A stretch of 11,710 nt of DNA from Ktedonobacter racemifer (lineage in GTDB: Bacteria > Chloroflexota > DTOL01 > JACQYG01), in NCBI GenBank assembly GCA_020723545.1, contig DYIS01000055.1:1-11710 (forward strand), read 5' to 3'. Under the pieces are notes generated by a model. The model saw only the letters and a program-made list of their open reading frames with translations, was not told the origin of the DNA and did no database searches. Within the stretch, counting starts at the first letter, position 1. The number at the start of each line of letters is the position of its first letter. Made by a program: the position numbers and the translations under genes. Shown here in pieces: positions 6,310-11,710 of this stretch.

Positions 6310-7393
6310 CCTTACAGTGAAGATCTGCGGCCTGGAATTCAAGAACCCAATCCTGCCGGCGGCCGGCCCACCGGTGCGGGACGGCAGGGCGGCGGTGGCC
6401 TGTGCCCAGGGCGGGGCCGGGGGCATCGTCACCAAAACCGTCTCGACCCGGGCCGCCCAGGTGCCCCGGCCGTGCATGGCCGAGGTGAAGGGAGGCTTCC
6501 TCAACACCGAGCTCTGGTCCGAGCTCCCGCCTGAGCAGTGGCTGGAGAGAGAGTACACCCTGGCCAAGAGCACTGGCCTGCCTTTGATCATCAGCCTGGG
6601 GTACACCGCCGAGGAGATAGAAGAGCTGGCGCGGAAGGTGGCTCCTTTCGCCGATGCGCTGGAGCTTTCCACACACTATCTGGGCGACGACCCCTCGCCC
6701 ATGGTAGAGGCGGTGAAGGCGGCCAAGATGGTGTCCCAGGTTCCGGTTTTTGTGAAGCTGAGCCCGGCGGCCAGAGACATCGTGGTGGCGGCAAAGGCGG
6801 CCAGGGATGCCGGGGCCGATGCCCTAGTGGCCATCAACTCCTTCGGCCCCTGCTTCGGCATCGACGTGGAGACCGGCCGGCCGCTCATGGGGAGCAAAGA
6901 GGGCTATGGCTGGCTTTCCGGCCCGGCCCTGAAACCTCTGGCCCTGCGCTGCGTCTTCGACATCGCCCGGAGCGTGGATCTGCCCATCTTCGGCGTGGGA
7001 GGGGTCTCGACCGGCCTGGACGCCATCGAGATGATCATGGCCGGAGCCTGGGCGGTGCAGGCCTGCACGGCGGCGATACTGAAAGGGCCAAAGGTCTTCG
7101 GTCAGATCGCCGGCGAGATGGCCACGTGGCTGGATGAACACGATTACAGTTCACCCGACGAGATCCGAGGACTGGCCATCCGTCGGTTCCAGGAGCGGCG
7201 GTGCACCACCGAGGCAGTGCCTCCGGAGTACGATGTGGAGAAATGCACTGGCTGCCGCCTGTGCGAGATCAGTTGTGTGTACGATGCCATTGTGGTGGTG
7301 GACCACAAGGCCCGACTGAACGCTGAGCTCTGTTTTGGCTGTGGCCTGTGTGTCACCAGGTGCCGGCCGGGGGCGTTGCGGTACGCGGGGTGA
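6302..7393 (+). CDS. Dihydroorotate dehydrogenase/PreA-like FMN oxidoreductase with two [4Fe-4S] motifs
   Basis: The 363-residue protein joins a DHOD-like FMN TIM barrel (about 4-275) to a bacterial ferredoxin-type domain (about 310-358). The barrel begins ICGLEFKNPILPAAGP and shows the flavin-site features TKTVSTR (44-50), FVKLSP (150-155), AINSFG (177-182), WLSGPALKPLALR (204-216) and GVGGVSTGLDA (231-241). The iron-sulfur ligands are Cys315, 318, 321, 325 and Cys344, 347, 350, 354, two full CxxCxxCxxxC sets. The layout resembles PreA, the catalytic subunit of NAD-dependent dihydropyrimidine dehydrogenase. However, the segment that in PreA/DHOD holds N-x-S-C-P and the catalytic Cys reads ELSTHYLGDDPSPM (121-134) here, so a pyrimidine substrate is doubtful. 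AAGGA at 6291-6295 gives a good ribosome site. Electron partner and substrate are unknown. Confidence 0.82.
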   Translation: MADLTVKICGLEFKNPILPAAGPPVRDGRAAVACAQGGAGGIVTKTVSTRAAQVPRPCMAEVKGGFLNTELWSELPPEQWLEREYTLAKSTGLPLIISLGYTAEEIEELARKVAPFADALELSTHYLGDDPSPMVEAVKAAKMVSQVPVFVKLSPAARDIVVAAKAARDAGADALVAINSFGPCFGIDVETGRPLMGSKEGYGWLSGPALKPLALRCVFDIARSVDLPIFGVGGVSTGLDAIEMIMAGAWAVQACTAAILKGPKVFGQIAGEMATWLDEHDYSSPDEIRGLAIRRFQERRCTTEAVPPEYDVEKCTGCRLCEISCVYDAIVVVDHKARLNAELCFGCGLCVTRCRPGALRYAG

Positions 7394-7439
7394 GCGGCGG
7401 TTGGAATAGCAGGGAGCGCAGATGGATGAAGAGGAGGAG

Positions 7440-9710
7440 CTAATTGGCTGGGGTTTTGGCCTTGTCTATCTTGCCCTGGCCGGTGTCGCGGACCACCTCG
7501 ATTACGTCCTTGATGCTCTCGATCTTGGTGAGGACCCGGCCCAGTTGTTCGACGCCGGTGATTTGAAGGGTGGCGGTGATGGTGGCAGTGTGGTCTCCGT
7601 GGGCCACGGCGCTGGCGGCAGCCAGGCTGATCTTATCCTCGGCCACCACAGTGGCCACGTCGCGTAGGAGCCCCTCCCGGTCCAGCGCCCGGACGATGAT
7701 GGACACCGGGTAGAACTGTTGGGGCCCCCCGCCCCAGGACACTCTCACCAGGCGGCCCGGCTCGTCTACCTTGGCCACGTTGCGACAGTCCCGGCGGTGG
7801 ACGGTAATGCCTTTTCCCCGGGTGACGTAGCCGATGATCTCGTCGCCGGGCAGCGGATTGCAGCAGCGGCCCAGGTTAGTCAAGAGGGCTCCGACACCCA
7901 TGACCTGCAAGCCGGCTGCCGCCGGACCCCGAGGCGCTACCTGGGGCACAGTGATGGGCTGCTCGTCCATGACCAGCAGTCGCAGGGCCACCTGCTGTGC
8001 GCTGAGGTCACCGTAGCCTATGGCCAGGTAGATCTCATTGCGGCTGGTGAACTTCTTGAAAAAGCTGACGAGTTCCTCGCTCTTTTTTCCAGCGTATCCC
8101 AGGCGTTTCAGCTCCTCGTGCCACTTGCCAAGCATCTTGTCGGGGCTCTCCCCCGGGCCAGGCGGGTTGTTCTCGAAAACCTGGATTACGTCCTCAAAAG
8201 CCTGTTCCAGGGCTAGCTGCCGGAGTTCCTTGTCCAGTTGCTCCTTGCCCTTGAGGATGTTCTCCTCCTGTTGCTGCTTGCGGAACCAGGCGCGGATCTT
8301 GTCCCTGGCATGGGCGCTCTTGATGAAGTTCAGATTGGGGTTGAGCCAGTCGCGGCTGGGCCCCCCGGCCTTGGCGGTCAAGATCTCCACCCGGTCACCG
8401 TTTTGCAGGCGGTAGTCCAGGTTCACCAGCCTTGCGTTCACCTTGGCCCCCCGGCAGCGGTGGCCGATGTCGGTGTGGATGTGGTAAGCGAAGTCAATGG
8501 GGGTGGCCCCGGCCGGCAGGTCAATGATGTCGCCCTTAGGGGTGAATACGTATACCTGGTCCTGAAAGATGTCGGTCTTGAGGGATTCCACAAACTCCTG
8601 AGCATCGGCGATGTCTTTGCGCCACTCCATGAGCTGCCGGAGCCAGGCCAGCTTGGCGTCGAAGCTCACGTCCCGCTTGCCGCCCTCCTTGTAGCGCCAA
8701 TGGGCGGCTATGCCGAACTCGGCCACCCGGTGCATGGCTTCGGTGCGGATTTGCACCTCCAGGGGTAGACCGTCCAGGCAGAAGACCGCGGTATGGAGGG
8801 ATTGATAGAGGTTTTCCTTGGGCATGGCGATGTAATCGTCGAACTCGCCGGGAATGGGCTTCCACAGGGAATGAATCACGCCCAGCGCAGCGTAGCAGTC
8901 CTTGACTTCTTTCACTATTACCCGCACGGCCAGGAGGTCATAGATCTGGCTCAGGTCTTGCCCCTTGCGTCGCATCTTTTTGTAGATGCTGTAGACATGC
9001 TTGGAGCGGCCTTGAAATTGGGCCTCGATGCCGGCCTGGTCCAGGGCGGCACTCAGGGTCCTGACTACCCTACTGATATAGCGCTCACTGGAGCGTTTGA
9101 GCGCGGCCACCTGTTCGGTGATCTGGCGGTACTCATCCGGCTCCAGGAAGCGAAAAGAAAGGTCCTCCAGCTCCCACTTGAATTGCCATATCCCCAGGCG
9201 GCTGGCCAGGGGGGCGTAGATCTCCAACGTCTCCCGGGCGATCTTGTGCTGCTTGGCCCTGGGAAGAGGGAACAAGGTGCGCATGTTGTGCAGGCGATCG
9301 GCCAGCTTGATCATAACCACGCGCACGTCCTCGGCCATGGCCAGGAACATCTTGCGCAGGGATTCTGCCTGTTCCTCCTCCAAGTTCTCCCAACTGATGC
9401 GGCTCAACTTGGTGACCCCGTCCACCAGCTTGGCCACCTCGTCGCCGAATTTGGCCCGCACATGCTCTAGTGGAACCTTAGTGTCCTCCGGGACATCGTG
9501 TAGCAGAGCAGCCACCACGGTGTCCACGTCCAGGTTCAGTCCGGCCAGGATCATGGCGGTGGAAAGAGGGTGCTGCACGTAGGGCTCGCCGGATAAGCGT
9601 ACCTGCCCGTCATGGGCGGCGAGGGCGAAGGCATAGGCCTCCCGCAGTGGATCCGGGTCCACCGTCGGCAGGTAGGTTTGTACTTGTCGAACCAGATCGT
9701 CGATCTGCAT
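7440..9710 (-). CDS. rel: RelA/SpoT (Rel) family (p)ppGpp synthetase/hydrolase
   Basis: This long cytoplasmic stringent-response enzyme has 756 residues, the full family length. The N-terminal HD hydrolase domain keeps His47, HDVPED (71-76) and KLADRLHNMRT (135-145), so (p)ppGpp hydrolysis is expected. The synthetase domain (about 230-345) has GRSKHVYSIYKKM (234-246), YDLLAVRV (257-264), EFDDYIAMPKENLYQSLHT (289-307) and LEVQIRT (317-323). TGS is at about 387-447, the Cys/His conserved-cysteine region includes GRCCNPLPGD (614-623) and HRRDC (638-642), and a C-terminal ACT domain lies at about 667-742. An acidic EFDD stands where bifunctional Rel proteins commonly have RxKD. MQIDDL matches typical family N-termini, although the Shine-Dalgarno is weak. 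A MITE-like element ends 7 bp upstream of the ATG. It is convergent with the PreA-like gene, with 46 bp between stops. Confidence 0.94.
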   Translation of the reverse strand: MQIDDLVRQVQTYLPTVDPDPLREAYAFALAAHDGQVRLSGEPYVQHPLSTAMILAGLNLDVDTVVAALLHDVPEDTKVPLEHVRAKFGDEVAKLVDGVTKLSRISWENLEEEQAESLRKMFLAMAEDVRVVMIKLADRLHNMRTLFPLPRAKQHKIARETLEIYAPLASRLGIWQFKWELEDLSFRFLEPDEYRQITEQVAALKRSSERYISRVVRTLSAALDQAGIEAQFQGRSKHVYSIYKKMRRKGQDLSQIYDLLAVRVIVKEVKDCYAALGVIHSLWKPIPGEFDDYIAMPKENLYQSLHTAVFCLDGLPLEVQIRTEAMHRVAEFGIAAHWRYKEGGKRDVSFDAKLAWLRQLMEWRKDIADAQEFVESLKTDIFQDQVYVFTPKGDIIDLPAGATPIDFAYHIHTDIGHRCRGAKVNARLVNLDYRLQNGDRVEILTAKAGGPSRDWLNPNLNFIKSAHARDKIRAWFRKQQQEENILKGKEQLDKELRQLALEQAFEDVIQVFENNPPGPGESPDKMLGKWHEELKRLGYAGKKSEELVSFFKKFTSRNEIYLAIGYGDLSAQQVALRLLVMDEQPITVPQVAPRGPAAAGLQVMGVGALLTNLGRCCNPLPGDEIIGYVTRGKGITVHRRDCRNVAKVDEPGRLVRVSWGGGPQQFYPVSIIVRALDREGLLRDVATVVAEDKISLAAASAVAHGDHTATITATLQITGVEQLGRVLTKIESIKDVIEVVRDTGQGKIDKAKTPAN

Positions 9711-9724
9711 TTTCCGATTCTTTT

Positions 9725-9730
9725 ACTATA
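9725..9730 (-). promoter_or_regulatory. Possible -10 element of rel inside the inverted-repeat end
   Basis: On the minus strand TATAGT (9730-9725) lies 14 bp before the rel ATG, so transcription would begin within about 8-10 nt of the start codon. The same stretch lacks a good Shine-Dalgarno. A leaderless or near-leaderless rel mRNA is possible. No -35 at standard spacing is seen. Confidence 0.28.
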
Positions 9731-9799
9731 AGCTATTTCAAAATTGGGTCGGGCTATGGTAAACTTGGGGCATGAGCCGACAGGACTTGACAGTCCTTT

Positions 9800-9832
9800 A
9801 GACTCCCGGTGTCTGCCAGACACCGGGAGTCT
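9800..9832. repeat. Perfect 15-bp inverted repeat (hairpin) within the 192-bp element
   Basis: Positions 9800-9814 pair with 9818-9832 without mismatch around a 3-nt loop (GCC); the stem contains GACTCCCGGTGTCT. It directly follows a smaller hairpin (AGGACT/AGTCCT, 9782-9797) and TTTA. Neither strand has a T-tract at the stem base, so a terminator role is weakly supported. Confidence 0.7.
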
Positions 9833-9909
9833 CCCCTCTAGGGCTTTTGTCTGATCGCTCTCATCCTGTGGTGCATTCCGCGAATTTTGAAATAAGTTCT
9901 AGTAAAGAA

Positions 9910-10198
9910 ACGCCTCTTCCTGGCCATGGGAGGGCTTTGCTGCGCCTTTCCCTGGCCAAGGGGCCATCCTGGCCCTAAAGAGTATATACCAAGGGCTATT
10001 TTTCTGCAACTGGAATCCTTCCCGCCAACCCCTCGTCGAGAGCTGACTTTAGTTTGCGGCGGACGCGAGAACTTGTTCTCGGCTACACTTCGCTGTTTTC
10101 TTGTCCGGGAGCTGCCTCCTGGTGGCATAGTCCTCATTTGCGGTGAGTCGGACTCCCCGTCTATTGTTTGAGCGCGAGCCAAGTCCTGCGCAGAAAAC
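9910..10198. other. Non-coding stretch without a recognisable gene
   Basis: Open frames here (for example a 114-codon frame on the minus strand running through the element end) give arginine/proline/serine-rich products with no recognisable motif and no good ribosome site, so I do not call a gene. Visible local structure includes repeated TGGCCA blocks (about 9930-9976), a TATATA at 9983-9988, GAGAAC-TT-GTTCTC (10067-10080) and GAGTC-G-GACTC (10145-10155). A structured small RNA is possible but I recognise no known RNA family. Confidence 0.4.
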
Positions 10199-10229
10199 CC
10201 GAAGCCCCCGAGATGATCGGGGGCTTCGG
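10199..10229 (-). terminator. Rho-independent-type terminator for the surface-protein gene
   Basis: Arms 10199-10211 and 10217-10229 form a perfect 13-bp GC-rich stem (CCGAAGCCCCCGA and its complement) with loop GATGA. Read on the minus strand the stem is followed by GTTTTCTG, a short T-tract. It lies about 120 bp past the stop of the minus-strand gene ending at 10346, in the right direction to end its transcript. The T-tract is short, so efficiency is uncertain. Confidence 0.62.
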
Positions 10230-10290
10230 CCTAGGCGAGCGGTCATGCCAGGATGCCGCGGTGCCCTCAGGGGCGGGGCACGATACCCGT

Positions 10291-10308
10291 TTCTTTACTA
10301 GAAAAGAA
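10291..10308. repeat. 18-bp palindromic repeat, copy 6 (3' side of the surface-protein gene)
   Basis: TTCTTTACTAGAAAAGAA matches the consensus at 17 of 18 positions. It is flanked by inverted GC arms GCGGGG (10273-10278) and CCCCGC (10315-10320), a layout like the 5761-5800 palindrome but with longer unpaired spacers. It lies 38 bp past the stop of the gene ending at 10346. Confidence 0.87.
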
Positions 10309-10345
10309 TCCCCTCCCCGCGTGAGGCGGGTGTGCACGCTGAAGG

Positions 10346-11710
10346 CTATTGGTAGGTGACAGTTAAGGTTACTTGACTGCTATTGAACCTGATCACATCC
10401 GCAATGGAGTCACCATTCGTATTCAGGTCGAATCTCAGGCTAAGTTGAAAGCGGGTTCGCCCCTCGAGCTTCCTCTGTCTCACCGCCGCGGTCACATCTC
10501 GCAAGACCACGGGAGGAGCGCCCAAGAGCCAAACCTCGGTGCCGGTCACGCTGATGTCTGCGGAGCCCAGGGTATTGCCGTATTGGACATCTCGGACGTG
10601 CAGCTTCCCCAACTTGCCGAAGGGATTACCCAGGACGTCGTAATGCCGCAGGTCCAGGGTCGCCTGTTGGATGGCGGCACTACCTGGGATACCAGATATG
10701 TCGAAGCTCAGAAAAGCAACCATCAGCACATTCGAGCTATCATCCCCGGCATTAGGATAGGGACCGACGCCGCCACTGCCTGTGACGTACCCGTCCTCGT
10801 TGGCGACGGAATGGATGACGACCGTCACCGGTGCTGGCGTTGGCAACTTAAAGGGCGTGAGGATTATAATGGGTGTTCGGATGACTATCGTTGGTAGCGG
10901 AGTTGGCATCTTGGTAGAAGTGGCTGTAGCCGTCGGTGTTTTGGTGGGCATCGCCGTCGGCATCTTGGTCGGCGCGGCTGTGGGTGGACAGAGCCAAGGC
11001 AGGATCTGGCAGCGGCGCGGATCCTGGTTGATAACCAGGATGGTCTTGGGTCCCGCTATAGCCAGACCAAGACAGCAGAGAAAAAGGAAGGGGAGGAGAG
11101 CGATCAATAGAAAAGGCCGCCAGGTCCGGGACCAGGGGCGGTACCCCAGTTGTCCCTGGGTAGTGAGGAGTTGCTGGGGGGCCTCGTGAGGTTTGGCCGT
11201 TACGGTAAAGTCATATAGCTTAGGCAGGCCCACAAAAGGCCTTTCCTTGGGCTCCACCGTCAGGGTGACCGGGACGTGACCGCCTGCTGGCACACGCACC
11301 GGATAGGGCTGGAAACGATAGAGGCACCCTTCCTCCGGGTCTGTGGCCTGAAGATCGAAGAAGGAGTCCACGTTTCCACCGTTCACCAGGTTCAGCCGGA
11401 AGGATCCCTCTCCCCTGCTGGCCTGCCGCCTGGGGGATAGCTCTAGAGAAAAGAGGGTTACAGGTTGCACCTTGAGTATTGCCTGGACGCCAGTCTGCTC
11501 GGCGGGGTTGTCTCGGGAGGTGGCCCGTACGGTAAAGGTGTAATCCCCAGCCCTGGCACCCCCAGGCGGGTGGAGAGAGACCTGCACCTGCCCCTCGTCC
11601 TGAGGGAAGAGGGAGAGGGCGGTGGCGGAGAGCGTATACCAGTGGGGGTCAAGCCCCAGCACTTCGATGGTATACTGATCCACAATCTCGCTCAGGTTTT
11701 GCACCGTGAC
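10346..11710 (-). CDS. Membrane-anchored surface protein with Thr/Pro linker and DNRLRE-like C-terminal domain (5' end outside the window)
   Basis: The frame is open to the window edge (reading V-T-V-Q-N-L-S), so the N-terminus is missing. Residue numbers count from the GTG at 11704. Residues 1-190 look like two Ig-like or NEW3/COG1470-type beta domains: VDQYTIEVLGLDPHW, AGDYTFTVRATS, then FRLNLVNGGNVDSFFDLQA. One membrane helix follows at about 197-218 (FLLIALLPFLFLCCLGLAIAG), preceded by WSRTWR. A Pro/Thr/Met-rich linker spans about 240-293. The last 150 residues (about 297-452) resemble DNRLRE-type beta domains: DGYVTGSGG, FLSFDISGIPGSAAIQQATL, NSSQVTLTVTYQ. A role at the cell surface is inferred from this layout and no enzymatic motif is seen. 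Similar helix-plus-linker proteins are frequent in Chloroflexota. A terminator-like hairpin lies about 120 bp past the stop. Confidence 0.72.
   Translation of the reverse strand, partial: VTVQNLSEIVDQYTIEVLGLDPHWYTLSATALSLFPQDEGQVQVSLHPPGGARAGDYTFTVRATSRDNPAEQTGVQAILKVQPVTLFSLELSPRRQASRGEGSFRLNLVNGGNVDSFFDLQATDPEEGCLYRFQPYPVRVPAGGHVPVTLTVEPKERPFVGLPKLYDFTVTAKPHEAPQQLLTTQGQLGYRPWSRTWRPFLLIALLPFLFLCCLGLAIAGPKTILVINQDPRRCQILPWLCPPTAAPTKMPTAMPTKTPTATATSTKMPTPLPTIVIRTPIIILTPFKLPTPAPVTVVIHSVANEDGYVTGSGGVGPYPNAGDDSSNVLMVAFLSFDISGIPGSAAIQQATLDLRHYDVLGNPFGKLGKLHVRDVQYGNTLGSADISVTGTEVWLLGAPPVVLRDVTAAVRQRKLEGRTRFQLSLRFDLNTNGDSIADVIRFNSSQVTLTVTYQ

Larger units (their letters stand above)
9718..9909. mobile_element. 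MITE-like 192-bp element with terminal inverted repeats, next to the rel start
   Basis: The left end (9718-9745) and the reverse complement of the right end (9883-9909) align with 24 identities over 27 positions and one extra T on the left. The outer parts read TTCTTTTACTATAAG and TTCTTTACTAGAACT, and the inner part TATTTCAAAATT is identical in both. The body holds a 6-bp hairpin (9782-9797) and a perfect 15-bp hairpin (9800-9832) and no credible reading frame. No clear target-site duplication is visible. The outer ends are half-sites of the 18-bp repeat found across the window. Size, terminal repeats and lack of coding fit a miniature inverted-repeat element; a large folded regulatory leader is the alternative. 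Confidence 0.6.

Noticed and set aside
7394..7439. Terminator between the convergent PreA-like and rel genes
   Set aside because: The 46-bp gap has no inverted repeat or T-tract that I can see.
8793..9470. 225-codon and neighbouring open frames on the plus strand within rel
   Set aside because: Antisense of a highly conserved gene; the composition follows the opposite strand's codon bias.
9787..9792. Perfect TTGACA as a plus-strand -35
   Set aside because: There is no -10 at 16-18 bp spacing (the sequence there is the hairpin stem) and no plus-strand gene follows.
9756..9854. 32-codon plus-strand frame starting ATG GTA AAC inside the 192-bp element
   Set aside because: It runs through both hairpins, so its codons are set by the inverted repeats; no ribosome site.
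10067..10080. GAGAAC-TT-GTTCTC as a LexA (SOS) box
   Set aside because: The Gram-positive-type box needs GAAC-N4-GTTC; here the half-sites are 2 bp apart, and no SOS gene start is adjacent.
9838..10182. 114-codon open frame on the minus strand upstream of rel
   Set aside because: It translates the inverted-repeat end (RRFFTRTYFKIR) and random-looking Arg/Pro/Ser sequence, with no ribosome site or family resemblance.
51..10308. The 18-bp palindromes as a CRISPR array
   Set aside because: They are far apart with irregular spacing and whole genes between them, and no cas genes are present.

Overview
The window looks like an ordinary chromosomal stretch of a GC-rich bacterium, most likely an uncultured member of the Chloroflexota (Anaerolineae-like). 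This placement is an inference. It rests on the Thr/Pro-rich linkers after the lipobox of the solute-binding protein and after the membrane segment of the last gene, on that gene's domain architecture, and on an anaerobe-type ferredoxin-domain oxidoreductase. No rRNA, tRNA, CRISPR array or transposase gene is visible.

Layout: radC (122-832, +) and birA (912-1676, +) form a short co-directional pair. A convergent dipeptide/oligopeptide-type ABC transporter cluster follows on the minus strand: lipoprotein solute-binding protein (5495-3800, broken by a frameshift near 4385), DppB-like permease (3635-2676) and DppC-like permease (2666-1731). No ATPase gene is in the window. After a divergent intergenic region, a GIY-YIG/DUF123 protein (5890-6309, +) overlaps by 8 bp a dihydroorotate-dehydrogenase/PreA-like protein with two C-terminal [4Fe-4S] motifs (6302-7393, +). 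A long Rel/SpoT (p)ppGpp enzyme (9710-7440, -) converges on them. The last 1.4 kb hold the 3' part of a gene for a membrane-anchored surface protein (>11710-10346, -), separated from rel by about 635 bp with no recognisable gene.

The most unusual content is non-coding. An 18-bp palindrome, consensus TTCTTTACTAGTAAAGAA, occurs in six intergenic gaps, whatever the orientation of the flanking genes (51-68, 891-908, 1691-1708, 3766-3783, 5772-5789, 10291-10308). Upstream of rel, two degenerate copies form the outer ends of a 192-bp MITE-like segment (9718-9909). Its terminal inverted repeats of about 27 bp match at 24 positions with one gap, and it contains two internal hairpins. The 18-bp palindrome can be read as two outer ends of this element joined head to head, so the window may record a family of small non-autonomous palindromic elements that has filled the intergenic space of this genome. 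This is a hypothesis from sequence pattern only. Further structure includes a 40-bp near-perfect palindrome around the 5772 copy, an 18-bp hairpin between the binding-protein and permease genes, and a 13-bp tandem repeat upstream of the transporter operon.
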